Source of the DNA: Clostridiales bacterium
GTDB lineage: Bacteria > Bacillota > Clostridia > Oscillospirales > Oscillospiraceae
Reading direction: 5' to 3'
Assembly (NCBI GenBank): GCA_018374635.1
Contig: JAHAEW010000010.1
Span: 1-60,864 of the forward strand
Length of the DNA: 60,864 nt
Shown here: in pieces, positions 6,953-15,979 of the stretch
Layout: every line of letters begins with the position of its first letter
How positions within the stretch are numbered: the first letter of the stretch is position 1
Program-made: the position numbers and the translations under genes
The notes under the pieces: generated by a model
What the model saw: the letters and a program-made list of their open reading frames with translations, nothing else
The model's database searches: none
Told to the model about the DNA's origin: nothing

Positions 6953-9526
6953 TTACTTTTTGCGGGAATAGGGAGTATTTTCCAGAGGGAGAGTGGTGCG
7001 GAACTGGCCGTCCATCTTATAATAGGCCCCCTGTACCGCGGGAGCGGTGGGAATGGATGTGATCTCGCCGATGCCGACTGCGCCATAACCCAGTTCAGAG
7101 TCCTGGTTGGCCTCCACGATAATGGCCTCCACCGGGGGGGTCTTGTTGGCGCGGAAGAGTCCCAGCGTGCCGAACTTGGCGGTGGGCTTGCCCTCCACGG
7201 TGGGGAAGTCCTCCGTCAGCGCATAGCCAAGGCTCATGACCACGCCGCCCTCGATCTGGCCCTCCACGCTCAGCGGGTTGATGGCCCGGCCCACGTCGTG
7301 AGCGGCCACCACCTTTTCAATGGTGCCGTCCTCCTGGAGGCAGACCACCTGTGTGGCATAGCCGTACCCCACATGGGAGACCGGGTTGGGCTTATCGGCC
7401 CCCATCTTGTCGGTGGCGGCCAGATATTCGCCATAGAACTCCCGGCCGTTCAGGTCAGAGAGGGAGCTGCCCGCGTCCAGCGCCTTTTTGAGCTCCAGAC
7501 AGGCCTGGCGGCAGGCCTCGCCGGTGATAAGGGTCTGGCGGGAGCCGGAGGTGGTGCCGGCGTCGGGGGCGTTGTTGGTCTCTGCCTGGGGATAGACCAC
7601 CACGTCCTGGTGCACGCCCAGCGCCTGGCAGGCGATCTGGGTGAGGACGGTGCCCAGGCCCTGGCCGATGCAGGAGGCGCCGGCCCGGAGCCAGATCTTT
7701 CCATCCTCCACCGTGATGCGGCAGCGTCCCCAGTCGGGGAGGCCCACGCCTACGCCGGCGTTTTTCATAGCGCAGGCGATACCGGCTCTGGGATGAGCCT
7801 CATAGACGTCCCTGACAGCCTCCAGGGTCTGCACCAGAGCGGTGCCGGGGAGGGCGATCTGACCGTTGGGCAGCACCTGGCCGGGCCGGATGGCGTTGCG
7901 GTAACGGATCTCCCAGGGAGAGATCCCCACCGCCTCGGCCAGCAGGTTCAGGTTGCACTCGGTGGCAAAGCAGCTCTGGGTCACGCCGAAGCCCCGGAAA
8001 GCGCCGGCGGGCGGATTGTTGGTGTAGACGGCGGTGCCGTCGATGTCGACGACCTGATAGTTATAGGGGCCGGCGGCGTGGGTGCACAGGCGCTGGAGCA
8101 CAGGCCCGCCCAGGGAGGCATAGGCGCCGGTGTCGGTGACCACTACGGCCTTCATGGCGGTGAGATAGCCGTTCTCATCACAGCCGGTGGTAAACTCCAT
8201 CCAGGCGGCGTGGCGCTTGGGATGGATGAGGATGCTCTCGTCCCGGGTCAGCTTGACCTTGACCGGACGGTGGGTGTGATAGGCCAGCAGCAGCGCGTGA
8301 TGCTGTACGCTCACATCCTCCTTGCCGCCGAAGCCGCCGCCCACCAGGGCGTTGACCACATGGATCTGCTCCGGCTTCCAGCCCATCATGAGGGAACACT
8401 CGTGCTGGGTGTCGTAAGTGCCCTGGTCGCTGGAGTAGATAAGGGCCTCCTGATTTTCCGCATCCACCATGGCCACGGCGCACTCGGGCTCCAGGAAGGC
8501 GTGCTCGGTGGGGGGCGTGTAGTAGGACCGGGTGACCACATGGGCCGACTTGGCCAGCACCTCGTCGGCATTGCCGCGGATCAGATGCTCGTGGGCCAGG
8601 ATATTGCTGCTGCTGCTCTCATGGACCAGGGGGGCCCCCTCTTTCAGCGCTTCCCGGGCGTCAAAAATGCCGGGCAGCACCTCGTACTCCACTTTGATAA
8701 GGGCTTTGGCCTGCTGGACCTGCTCCCAGGTCTCGGCGGCCACCAGGGCCACGGCGTCCCCCAGATAGTGGGTCATGTGGCCCACGGGGACCAGGGCGTC
8801 CCAGTCCTGCTTCAGATGGCCCACCTTAAAGGAGCCGGGGATGTCCTCCGCGGTGAGGACGGCGTGGACGCCGGGCACCGCCCTGGCCGCGCCGGTGTCG
8901 ATAGAGAGCACCCGCGCCCGGGGATGCTGGGCGCGCAGGGCGGAGCCCACCAGCATTCCGTCGATCTGGATGTCGTTGGCATACTGGCCGTAGCCCAGGA
9001 CCTTTTCAGCCACATCCACCCGGTGGGCCCGCTGGCCCACGCCGGTGACCGCCGGAGGCTTGAGGTCCCTGCGGTCCTCCCGGATCAGCCGGGCGGCCAG
9101 CTCGATGGCGTCGATGATCTTCTTATAGCCGGTGCAGCGGCAGATATTGTTGCGGATGGCGAAGGCGATCTCGTCCCGGGTGGGATTGGGATTGCGGTCG
9201 ATGAGGGACTTGCCGCACAGGACCATGCCGGGGATGCAGAAGCCGCACTGTACCGCGCCGGCCTCGCCAAAGGCATAGACATAGACCTCACGCTCCCGCT
9301 CACTCAGTCCTTCGACCGTGAGGATCTCCTTTCCCTCAAATTTGGAGACCTTCTGGACGCAGGCCTTGATGGGGGCTCCATCCACCAGAATGGTACAGGC
9401 GCCGCAGGCGCCCTGGTCGCAGCCGTCCTTGACGGAGGTGAGTTTCAGGTCCCCGCGCAGGACGTCGATGAGCTTGCGGTCCTGCGCGACGGTTATGGTC
9501 TTGCCGTTGACGTTCAGAGTGAACAT
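6953..9526 (-). CDS. xdhD: Selenium-dependent xanthine dehydrogenase (XdhD-type)
   Basis: An 857-residue molybdenum hydroxylase with the [2Fe-2S] and molybdopterin domains fused in one chain. The N-terminal ferredoxin-like cluster uses Cys36, 41, 44 and 56 (GCDQGACGAC); the second cluster uses Cys94, 97, 129 and 131 (QCGFC..CRCTG). Moco-binding motifs GGGFGGKE and AFRGFG and the catalytic-glutamate motif GIGE follow. No FAD domain is present, so electrons must leave through a partner flavoprotein encoded elsewhere. Such fusions next to selD/yedEF are the selenium-dependent molybdenum hydroxylases, which hold a labile selenium rather than Sec. Likely reaction: hydroxylation of purines (xanthine/hypoxanthine/urate level). 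ATG 9526 follows AGGAGG. Divergent from ygeX. Confidence 0.92.
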   Translation of the reverse strand: MFTLNVNGKTITVAQDRKLIDVLRGDLKLTSVKDGCDQGACGACTILVDGAPIKACVQKVSKFEGKEILTVEGLSEREREVYVYAFGEAGAVQCGFCIPGMVLCGKSLIDRNPNPTRDEIAFAIRNNICRCTGYKKIIDAIELAARLIREDRRDLKPPAVTGVGQRAHRVDVAEKVLGYGQYANDIQIDGMLVGSALRAQHPRARVLSIDTGAARAVPGVHAVLTAEDIPGSFKVGHLKQDWDALVPVGHMTHYLGDAVALVAAETWEQVQQAKALIKVEYEVLPGIFDAREALKEGAPLVHESSSSNILAHEHLIRGNADEVLAKSAHVVTRSYYTPPTEHAFLEPECAVAMVDAENQEALIYSSDQGTYDTQHECSLMMGWKPEQIHVVNALVGGGFGGKEDVSVQHHALLLAYHTHRPVKVKLTRDESILIHPKRHAAWMEFTTGCDENGYLTAMKAVVVTDTGAYASLGGPVLQRLCTHAAGPYNYQVVDIDGTAVYTNNPPAGAFRGFGVTQSCFATECNLNLLAEAVGISPWEIRYRNAIRPGQVLPNGQIALPGTALVQTLEAVRDVYEAHPRAGIACAMKNAGVGVGLPDWGRCRITVEDGKIWLRAGASCIGQGLGTVLTQIACQALGVHQDVVVYPQAETNNAPDAGTTSGSRQTLITGEACRQACLELKKALDAGSSLSDLNGREFYGEYLAATDKMGADKPNPVSHVGYGYATQVVCLQEDGTIEKVVAAHDVGRAINPLSVEGQIEGGVVMSLGYALTEDFPTVEGKPTAKFGTLGLFRANKTPPVEAIIVEANQDSELGYGAVGIGEITSIPTAPAVQGAYYKMDGQFRTTLPLENTPYSRKK

Positions 9527-9877
9527 CTGAGTTGCCTCCTTTAAATCCTCTGAGATGGTTCTTTTCGTGCGGGAGCGGGTTGTAGATACGGATCGAACGT
9601 ATCCGGTGGGGGCGATACAACCCATCCGTATTTTGCACATTCCAATCTCAAAATAAGCCTATTTTTCCTCTTGTTTATAGCTTAACACTAATTTTTTGGA
9701 AAGGCAATATCGGGAGTGTAGGTAAAATAGACAAAATTCAAAAATAGTTTTAGTTAAAATAAAAAATTTTTAGGATAACACTTGACTTATCAGTATAATA
9801 TGGTATTATGGTTGCGAAAAGCGGAAGAAATTCCGCGAGGCAATCTCTCAAATTTTTACGGAGGCGAATGAAGTAAA
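9527..9877. promoter_or_regulatory. Divergent promoter region xdhD / ygeX
   Basis: A 351-bp intergenic stretch, strongly AT-rich between about 9655 and 9815, unlike the GC-rich flanking genes. It must hold the promoters of both purine-catabolism directions. A good plus-strand promoter is listed separately; the minus-strand start is not obvious. A 6-bp hairpin (gcggaa / ttccgc, 9821-9836) lies in the ygeX leader. Confidence 0.6.
9782..9809 (+). promoter_or_regulatory. Sigma-A-type promoter for ygeX
   Basis: -35 TTGACT (9782-9787), 16-bp spacer, -10 TATTAT (9804-9809) with a TG dinucleotide just before the -10. It lies about 70 bases ahead of the ygeX start. Confidence 0.6.
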
Positions 9878-11137
9878 ATGGAGATGGAACAGATCAAGTG
9901 GGTACCCAACCGGATGCCCAAGAGCGACGACAAGTGGCTGGATGTCATGTCTCTGGAGAACGTGGCCAAGGCCCGTGCGTTTCACAGCAGCTTCCCGCAG
10001 TATTCCGTGACCCCTCTGGCCAACCTGAAGCGTATGGCCACCTATATGGGCCTGGGCGGCGTCTATGTCAAGGACGAGTCCTATCGCTTCGGCCTGAACG
10101 CCTTTAAGGTGCTGGGCGGCTCCTTTGCCATGGCCCGGTACATTGCCCAGAAGACCGGCAAGGATGTGTCCGAGATGACCTATGACTACCTGACCAGCGA
10201 GCAGCTGCGCAAGGAGTTCGGTCAGGCCACCTTCTTCACCGCCACCGACGGCAACCATGGCCGCGGCGTGGCGTGGGCCGCCAACAAGCTGGGGCAGAAG
10301 GCTGTTGTCCACATGCCCAAGGGCAGTTCCATTGCCCGCTACAATAACATTGCCAAGGAAGGCGCCAAGGTCACCATTGAGGACGTGAACTACGATGACT
10401 GCGTGCGCATGGCCGCGGCGGAGGCCGACGAGTGCGAGAACGGCGTCATCGTGCAGGACACCGCCTGGGAGGGCTACGAGGACATTCCCTCCTGGATCAT
10501 GCAGGGCTACGGCACCATGGCCTCCGAGGCGGCTGAGCAGCTGCGTCAGATCGGTGTGAACCGTCCCACTCATGTGTTTGTGCAGGCGGGCGTGGGCTCT
10601 CTGGCCGGTGCGGTGCAGGGCTTCTTCCACAACCTCTTCCCCAACGATCCTCCCAAGGTGGTCATCATGGAGACTTCTGCGGCCGACTGCCTGTTCCGCG
10701 GCGCGCTGGTGGGCGACGGCAATCCCCGTATCGTCACCGGCGATCTGAAGACCATCATGGCCGGTCTGGCCTGCGGTGAGCCCAACATCATCGGCTGGGA
10801 CATCCTGCGCAACCACTCCAGCGTCTTCACCTCCTGCCCCGACTGGGTCAGCGCCAAGGGCATGCGTATGCTGGGCGTTCCCTGCGACGGCGATCCCGTG
10901 GTCATCTCCGGCGAGTCCGGGGCCGTGGGCATGGGCTGCCTGGATGCCATCATGAACAACCCCGATTACAAAGACCTCAAGGATTTCCTGGGCCTGGACC
11001 GCTTCAGCCAGGTGCTGATGATCTCCACTGAGGGCAACACCGATCCCCAGAAGTTCCGCCGCATCATCTGGGACGGCGAATATCCCACCACCAGCACGCC
11101 GCTGGCTGAGTACGAAGGTTATCGACTGAACAAGTAA
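9878..11137 (+). CDS. ygeX: Diaminopropionate ammonia-lyase
   Basis: A 419-residue PLP enzyme of fold type II that splits 2,3-diaminopropionate into pyruvate and two ammonia, through a 2-aminoacrylate intermediate. The Schiff-base lysine is Lys77 in NAFKVLGG, and the glycine-rich phosphate-binding loop is seen in the middle of the chain (QAGVGSLAGAV). Length matches E. coli DpaL/YgeX. In gut bacteria this gene belongs to the ygeX-ygeY-ygeW set of anaerobic purine degradation, where diaminopropionate arises from the opened purine ring. A GGAGG lies 13 bases before ATG 9878; ATG 9884 is an alternative start. Confidence 0.95.
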   Translation: MEMEQIKWVPNRMPKSDDKWLDVMSLENVAKARAFHSSFPQYSVTPLANLKRMATYMGLGGVYVKDESYRFGLNAFKVLGGSFAMARYIAQKTGKDVSEMTYDYLTSEQLRKEFGQATFFTATDGNHGRGVAWAANKLGQKAVVHMPKGSSIARYNNIAKEGAKVTIEDVNYDDCVRMAAAEADECENGVIVQDTAWEGYEDIPSWIMQGYGTMASEAAEQLRQIGVNRPTHVFVQAGVGSLAGAVQGFFHNLFPNDPPKVVIMETSAADCLFRGALVGDGNPRIVTGDLKTIMAGLACGEPNIIGWDILRNHSSVFTSCPDWVSAKGMRMLGVPCDGDPVVISGESGAVGMGCLDAIMNNPDYKDLKDFLGLDRFSQVLMISTEGNTDPQKFRRIIWDGEYPTTSTPLAEYEGYRLNK

Positions 11138-11262
11138 GACGGTTCCTGCGATACAAGCAAACAGCGTCTCTCAGCAAACGGCGGCCCCGTGGCCGCGGGG
11201 CCGCCGGATTGTTTACCCGTTGTTTACAAAAAAAGTCATATATGTAATTTGGAGGATTAGTC

Positions 11263-12675
11263 ATGGATTTTGAAAAGATCAAGGCCGCGGCCGAGAGCTA
11301 CCGCGCTGACATGAGCCGCTTCCTGCGGGACATGATCTCCCATCCCAGCGAGAGCTGCGAGGAGAAGGAAGTCGTCATGTGCATCAAGGCCGAGATGGAA
11401 AAGCTGGGCTACGACAAGGTCGAGATCGACGGTCTGGGCAACGTGATCGGCTGGATGGGCGAGGGGGACAAGATCATTGCGTTTGACTCCCACATCGACA
11501 CCGTGGGCATCGGCAACATCAACAACTGGGAAGCCGATCCCTACAAGGGCTACGAGGATGACGCCGTGATCTTCGGCCGCGGCGGCTCCGACCAGGAGGG
11601 CGGCATGGCCTCCGCCACTTACGGGGCCAAGATCATGAAGGACCTGGGCCTGATCCCTCCCGGATACAAGATCATGGTGGTGGGCACCGTTCAGGAAGAG
11701 GACTGCGACGGCATGTGCTGGCAGTACATCGTCAACAAGTTCTTCCCCCAGAACGGCATCAAGAAGGAGCAGGTCGAGTTCGTGGTCTCCACTGAGCCCA
11801 CCGACGGCGGCATCTACCGCGGCCACCGCGGCCGCATGGAGATCCGCGTGGACGTGAAGGGCGTCTCCTGCCACGGCTCCGCCCCCGAGCGCGGCGACAA
11901 CGCCATCTACAAGATGGCCGACATTCTCCAGGATGTCCGCGCCCTCAACGAGAATGACGACGCCGACTCCACCGAGATCAAGGGCCTCGTGAAGATGCTC
12001 AACCCCAAGTACAACCCCGAGCACTATGAGGACGCCCGCTTCCTGGGCCGCGGCACCTGCACCACCTCCCAGATCTTCTACACCTCTCCCAGCCGCTGCG
12101 CGGTGGCCGACTCCTGCGCCATCTCCATCGACCGCCGCATGACCGCCGGCGAGACCTGGGACTCCTGCCTGGAGGAGATCCGCCAGCTGCCCAGCGTGAA
12201 AAAGTACGGCGACGACGTGAAGGTCTCCATGTACATGTACGACCGTCCCGCGTGGACCGGCGAGGTCTATGAGACCGAGTGCTACTTCCCCACCTGGATC
12301 AACAAGGAGACCGCCGCCCATGTCCAGGCGCTGGTGGACGCGCACCACGGCCTGTTCGGCGACAAGCGTCTGGGCCACACCGACGCCAATCCCAAGCGCG
12401 ACGCCATGCATCTGCGCGAGGGCCGTCCTCTGACCGACAAGTGGACCTTCTCCACCAACGGCGTGGCCATCCAGGGCCGCTACGGCATCCCCTGCGTGGG
12501 CTTCGGCCCCGGCGCGGAGAGCCAGGCCCATGCCCCCAACGAGATCACCTGGAAGGACGATCTGGTCCGCTGCGCCGCCCTGTACTCCGCCGTGCCCGGC
12601 CTGTACAAGGAGGAGAACAAGACCGACGACGTGACTCAGTTCCGCGCCACTCTGACCGACAACGACATTAAATAA
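11263..12675 (+). CDS. ygeY: YgeY-family M20 hydrolase
   Basis: A 470-residue metal-dependent hydrolase of the M20/ArgE-DapE superfamily, the YgeY subgroup linked to selenium/purine catabolism. Metal ligands are visible: His in AFDSHIDTVG, Asp/Glu in GRGGSDQEGGM, the Glu pair in VQEEDCDG and a C-terminal His in GAESQAHAPNE. The middle lid domain carries the HGSAPERGDNA motif. It probably removes an acyl group from a ring-opened purine intermediate, supplying diaminopropionate to YgeX; exact substrate is inferred. ATG 11263 is preceded by TTGGAGGATTAGTC. It lies 125 bases after ygeX and has strongly biased codons, as do its neighbours, suggesting high expression. Confidence 0.93.
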   Translation: MDFEKIKAAAESYRADMSRFLRDMISHPSESCEEKEVVMCIKAEMEKLGYDKVEIDGLGNVIGWMGEGDKIIAFDSHIDTVGIGNINNWEADPYKGYEDDAVIFGRGGSDQEGGMASATYGAKIMKDLGLIPPGYKIMVVGTVQEEDCDGMCWQYIVNKFFPQNGIKKEQVEFVVSTEPTDGGIYRGHRGRMEIRVDVKGVSCHGSAPERGDNAIYKMADILQDVRALNENDDADSTEIKGLVKMLNPKYNPEHYEDARFLGRGTCTTSQIFYTSPSRCAVADSCAISIDRRMTAGETWDSCLEEIRQLPSVKKYGDDVKVSMYMYDRPAWTGEVYETECYFPTWINKETAAHVQALVDAHHGLFGDKRLGHTDANPKRDAMHLREGRPLTDKWTFSTNGVAIQGRYGIPCVGFGPGAESQAHAPNEITWKDDLVRCAALYSAVPGLYKEENKTDDVTQFRATLTDNDIK

Positions 12676-12816
12676 GTTTTTCCTGTGCGGACGGGCGGAG
12701 GACCGCCGGAATATCCGGCGGCGCTCCCCCGGTTCCATCCCCTCTGTAACGACCCGATTCGCCTCCGGTCCATACAGAACTGACATGAAAACCTGAATAT
12801 AAAGGAGAACAAGATT

Positions 12817-14016
12817 ATGGATGCCAAACTGCAGGCTTATATTGACAAGCTCAACAAGCTCAACTTCAAGGAGATGTACGAGGGCGACTTCTTCCTGACC
12901 TGGGACAAGACCGACGACGAGATCGAGGCTGTCTTCACCGTGGCCGACGCCCTGCGCTACATGCGTGAGAACAACATTTCCACCAAGATCTTTGAGAGCG
13001 GCCTGGGCATCTCCCTGTTCCGCGATAACTCTACCCGGACCCGCTTCTCCTTCGCCTCCGCCTGTAACCTGCTGGGCCTGGAGGTGCAGGATCTGGACGA
13101 GGGCAAGAGCCAGATCGCCCATGGCGAGACCGTCCGCGAGACGGCCAACATGATTTCCTTCATGGCCGACGTCATCGGTATCCGTGACGACATGTATATC
13201 GGCAAGGGCCACACCTATCAGAAGGAAGTGGTCGAGGCCGTGACCCAGGGCAACAAGGACGGCGTCCTGGAGCAGAAGCCCACGCTGGTCAACCTCCAGT
13301 GCGACATCGACCACCCCACCCAGGCCATGGCCGACATGCTGCACATCATCCATGAGTTCGGCGGCGTGGAGAACCTGAAGGGCAAGAAGATCGCCATGAC
13401 CTGGGCTTACAGCCCCTCTTACGGCAAGCCCCTCTCCGTGCCCCAGGGCATCATCGGCCTGATGAGCCGCTTTGGCATGGATGTGGTCCTGGCCCATCCC
13501 GAGGGATATGAGGTCATGCCCGAGGTCGAGGAGGTCGCCAAGGCCAACGCGGCCAAGAGCGGCGGCACCTTCACCAAGACCCACTCCATGGCCGAGGCCT
13601 TCAAGGACGCCGACATCGTGTATCCCAAGAGCTGGGCTCCCTTTGCCGCCATGGAAAAGCGCACCAACCTGTACGCCGAGGGCGACAGCGAGGGCATCAA
13701 GGCTCTGGAGAAGGAGCTGCTGGCCCAGAACGCCAACCACAAGGATTGGTGCTGCACCGAGGAACTCATGAAGACCACCAAGAACGGAAAGGCCCTGTAC
13801 ATGCACTGCCTGCCCGCCGACATCAACGACGTCTCCTGCAAGGACGGCGAGGTCGAGGCTTCCGTGTTCGACCGCTATCGTGACCCCCTGTACAAGGAGG
13901 CCTCCTTCAAGCCCTATATCATCGCCGCCATGATCTTCCTAGCCAAGGTGAAGGATCCCCAGGCCACTCTGAAGGCCCTGGAGGAGCGCGGCATGGCCCG
14001 TTGGTTCCAGAAGTAA
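12817..14016 (+). CDS. ygeW: Knotted carbamoyltransferase YgeW
   Basis: A 399-residue transcarbamylase of the aspartate/ornithine carbamoyltransferase superfamily. The carbamoyl-phosphate loop is seen as DNSTRTRFSF at about residues 69-78; HPTQAMADM and HCLPAD motifs follow. The YgeW subgroup forms the knotted C-terminal fold. In the purine pathway it is thought to run in the catabolic direction, phosphorolysing a carbamoylated intermediate to give carbamoyl phosphate for carbamate kinase. The start follows AAAGGAGAACAAGATT. The 141-base gap before it has no obvious promoter or terminator, so co-transcription with ygeXY is likely. Confidence 0.94.
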   Translation: MDAKLQAYIDKLNKLNFKEMYEGDFFLTWDKTDDEIEAVFTVADALRYMRENNISTKIFESGLGISLFRDNSTRTRFSFASACNLLGLEVQDLDEGKSQIAHGETVRETANMISFMADVIGIRDDMYIGKGHTYQKEVVEAVTQGNKDGVLEQKPTLVNLQCDIDHPTQAMADMLHIIHEFGGVENLKGKKIAMTWAYSPSYGKPLSVPQGIIGLMSRFGMDVVLAHPEGYEVMPEVEEVAKANAAKSGGTFTKTHSMAEAFKDADIVYPKSWAPFAAMEKRTNLYAEGDSEGIKALEKELLAQNANHKDWCCTEELMKTTKNGKALYMHCLPADINDVSCKDGEVEASVFDRYRDPLYKEASFKPYIIAAMIFLAKVKDPQATLKALEERGMARWFQK

Positions 14017-14118
14017 GTCTTTTTTTGCAGATACCTCGCGTTTTTTCCAGTAGTATGGCGCGACCGGTTTCGCCTCCGGCCCTCACGCCTGCTATATAAA
14101 CCCCTTTGCGCAAGGTAA

Positions 14119-14154
14119 GGCCCGCTTGACGAATCATGGTTTGTCGGGCGGGCC
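14119..14154 (+). terminator. Hairpin after ygeW
   Basis: A 15-bp stem (ggcccgcttgacgaa / tttgtcgggcgggcc, with three G-T pairs) and a 6-base loop, starting 103 bases past ygeW. There is no T tract after it, so it may be a 3' stabilising structure or attenuator rather than a classical terminator. Confidence 0.5.
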
Positions 14155-14231
14155 AAACCAATTTCCGGGCCCTGTGCGGCGGGGGCGGGAAAAGAAATTA
14201 GAAGAGTTTACAATTTTGTCTGAAATACCAT

Positions 14232-14260
14232 TTGACATCTGAAGACTTTCGCTTTATCAT
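14232..14260 (+). promoter_or_regulatory. Promoter for carbamate kinase
   Basis: Consensus -35 TTGACA (14232-14237), 17-bp spacer, -10 TATCAT (14255-14260), ending 56 bases before the arcC start. Confidence 0.75.
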
Positions 14261-14316
14261 AGCCTTATCAAATTAGACTGCGTATTTTAATAATACGGAA
14301 AAATGAGGTGCGACTA

Positions 14317-15258
14317 ATGGGTAAAAAAATCGTCATCGCCCTGGGCGGCAACGCGCTGGGCAATAACCTTCCCGAGCAGATGATCGCAGTGCAGCAGACC
14401 GCCAAGGCCATTGCCGATCTGATCGAGGAGGGCCATGAAGTCATTATTGCCCACGGCAACGGTCCCCAGGTGGGCATGATCCAGAACGCCATGACCGAGC
14501 TGACCCGCTCCAATCCCGAGAAGTACATCCCCTGCCCCCTGTCCGTGTGCGTGGCCATGAGCCAGGGCTACATCGGATACGATCTGCAGAACGCCCTGCG
14601 GCAGGAGCTGCTGGACCGGGGCATCAACAAGCCCTGCGCCACGGTTTTGACCCAGGTCATCGTGGACAAGAACGATCCGGCCTTTGAGAATCCCACCAAG
14701 CCCATCGGCGCGTTTATGACCAAGGAAGAGGCGGAGAAGCTGGCCGCTGAGCGCGGCTATGTGGTCAAGGAGGACGCCGGCCGCGGCTACCGCCGCGTGG
14801 TGGCCTCTCCCAGGCCCCAGGCCATCGCCGAGATCGACACCGTCAAGGCCCTGGTGGACGCCGGCCATGTGGTGGTTGCCTGCGGCGGGGGCGGCATCCC
14901 CGTGTTCCACGGTGAGGGCAACCGTCTGGACGGCGCCGCCGCTGTGGTGGACAAGGATTTTGCCTCCTGCGTGCTGGCTCAGCAGCTGGACGCCGACTGC
15001 CTGATCATCCTCACCGCCGTGGAGAAGGTCGCCATCCGCTTCGGCAAGCCCGATGTGAAGTGGCTGGACGAGCTGACTCCCGCTGAGGCGGAGAAGTACA
15101 TTGCCGACGGCGAGTTTGCTCCCGGCTCCATGCTGCCCAAGGTGCAGGCCGCGCTGCAGTTTGCCCAGTCCAAGCCCGGCCGTACCGCCCTCATCACCCT
15201 GCTGGAGAAGGCCAAGGACGGCGTTGCCGGCAAGACCGGTACCAGCATCCACTGCTGA
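14317..15258 (+). CDS. arcC: Carbamate kinase
   Basis: A 313-residue amino-acid-kinase-family enzyme that converts carbamoyl phosphate plus ADP into carbamate and ATP. Typical motifs: IALGGNALG near the N-terminus, AHGNGPQVGM, and the ACGGGGIPV loop. It supplies the ATP gain of the purine pathway by using carbamoyl phosphate from YgeW. The start is ATG 14317, six bases after GAGGTG; a GTG at 14308 overlaps that ribosome site and is unlikely to be the start. It has its own promoter. Followed by a GC hairpin and ridA. Confidence 0.95.
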   Translation: MGKKIVIALGGNALGNNLPEQMIAVQQTAKAIADLIEEGHEVIIAHGNGPQVGMIQNAMTELTRSNPEKYIPCPLSVCVAMSQGYIGYDLQNALRQELLDRGINKPCATVLTQVIVDKNDPAFENPTKPIGAFMTKEEAEKLAAERGYVVKEDAGRGYRRVVASPRPQAIAEIDTVKALVDAGHVVVACGGGGIPVFHGEGNRLDGAAAVVDKDFASCVLAQQLDADCLIILTAVEKVAIRFGKPDVKWLDELTPAEAEKYIADGEFAPGSMLPKVQAALQFAQSKPGRTALITLLEKAKDGVAGKTGTSIHC

Positions 15259-15273
15259 TTTTCCGTATTGACC

Positions 15274-15300
15274 GGGCCGGGGCGTGCTGCGCCCCGGCCC
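15274..15300 (+). terminator. GC-rich hairpin between arcC and ridA
   Basis: An 11-bp perfect stem (gggccggggcg / cgccccggccc) with loop tgctg directly after arcC. No T run follows, so it may only attenuate transcription into ridA. Confidence 0.5.
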
Positions 15301-15353
15301 TTCCGTAGTTTGATCCGGGAGAGAGGTTCCCGCATCTGAATGGAGGTTTTCCC

Positions 15354-15728
15354 ATGAATAAGACCATCACTGCCGCCGCCGCCCCTGCCGCTACCGGTCC
15401 CTACTGCCACGCCAAGCAGGCGGGCAACATGCTCTTCATCTCCGGCCAGCTGGGCGTGGATAAGGCCGCCGGCACTCTGGGCAAGGACGTATCCGAGCAG
15501 GCCGCTCTGGCGCTCAAGAGCATGGGCGCCATCCTGGAGGAGGCCGGCATGAGCTATGCCGATGTGGTGAAGACCACGGTCTTCCTGGCGGACATCAACG
15601 ATTTTGCCGCCATCAACGCCATTTACTCCTCGGTGTTCCACACCGATCCCCCTGCCCGCTCCTGCTATCAGGTGGCCAACCTGCCCAAGGGCGCGCTCTT
15701 TGAGATCGAGGCCATCGCGGTAAAGTAA
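15354..15728 (+). CDS. ridA: RidA-family enamine/imine deaminase
   Basis: A 124-residue YjgF/RidA protein. It hydrolyses 2-aminoacrylate and similar enamines to the keto acid and ammonia. Family signatures seen: the N-terminal ATGPYCHAKQAG, FISGQLGVD, and the C-terminal RSCYQVANLPKGALFEIEAIA, in which the Arg binds the substrate carboxylate. Its place here makes chemical sense: YgeX generates 2-aminoacrylate, a toxic PLP-attacking intermediate, and RidA would clear it. The start ATG has TGGAGG upstream. A strong terminator follows, closing the arcC-ridA unit. Confidence 0.92.
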   Translation: MNKTITAAAAPAATGPYCHAKQAGNMLFISGQLGVDKAAGTLGKDVSEQAALALKSMGAILEEAGMSYADVVKTTVFLADINDFAAINAIYSSVFHTDPPARSCYQVANLPKGALFEIEAIAVK

Positions 15729-15753
15729 GCGACATCCTTGATCAGGCACAGCC

Positions 15754-15788
15754 GATCCCATTCCAGTCTCGGGAATGGGATCTTTTTT
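15754..15788 (+). terminator. Intrinsic terminator after ridA
   Basis: An 11-12 bp stem (gatcccattcc / gggaatgggatc) with loop agtctc, followed by TTTTTT. Clear rho-independent terminator. Confidence 0.9.
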
Positions 15789-15979
15789 ATGCGCTGATTT
15801 GGTACTACCATTGTAATTATCCACAAAATGGAAGGCTGGAATTTTGAACAATGCGCAGTGGTTTTTCTTGCGGGAAATTGTGAAATATGTTATGGCGATA
15901 TAGACATATGATGTGTTGGACGCGTTACTTCTCCCACACATCAGACATCGAAAGAAGAGGAATCAGGAGGTAACCCAGT

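Larger units (their letters stand above)
14017..14316 (+). promoter_or_regulatory. Gap between ygeW and carbamate kinase
   Basis: The 300-base gap contains a long hairpin (14119-14154) in its first half and a strong promoter (14232-14260) in its AT-rich second half. No open frame looks like a gene. Confidence 0.5.

Noticed and set aside
7298..9544. A 748-codon plus-strand frame opposite the xanthine dehydrogenase
   Set aside because: Antisense shadow of a high-GC gene; no ribosome site and no domain-like sequence.
11257..13806. An 849-codon open frame on the minus strand opposite ygeY and ygeW
   Set aside because: It is Gly/His/Val-rich low-complexity translation, the mirror of strongly codon-biased GC-rich genes; ygeY and ygeW on the plus strand are clear family members.
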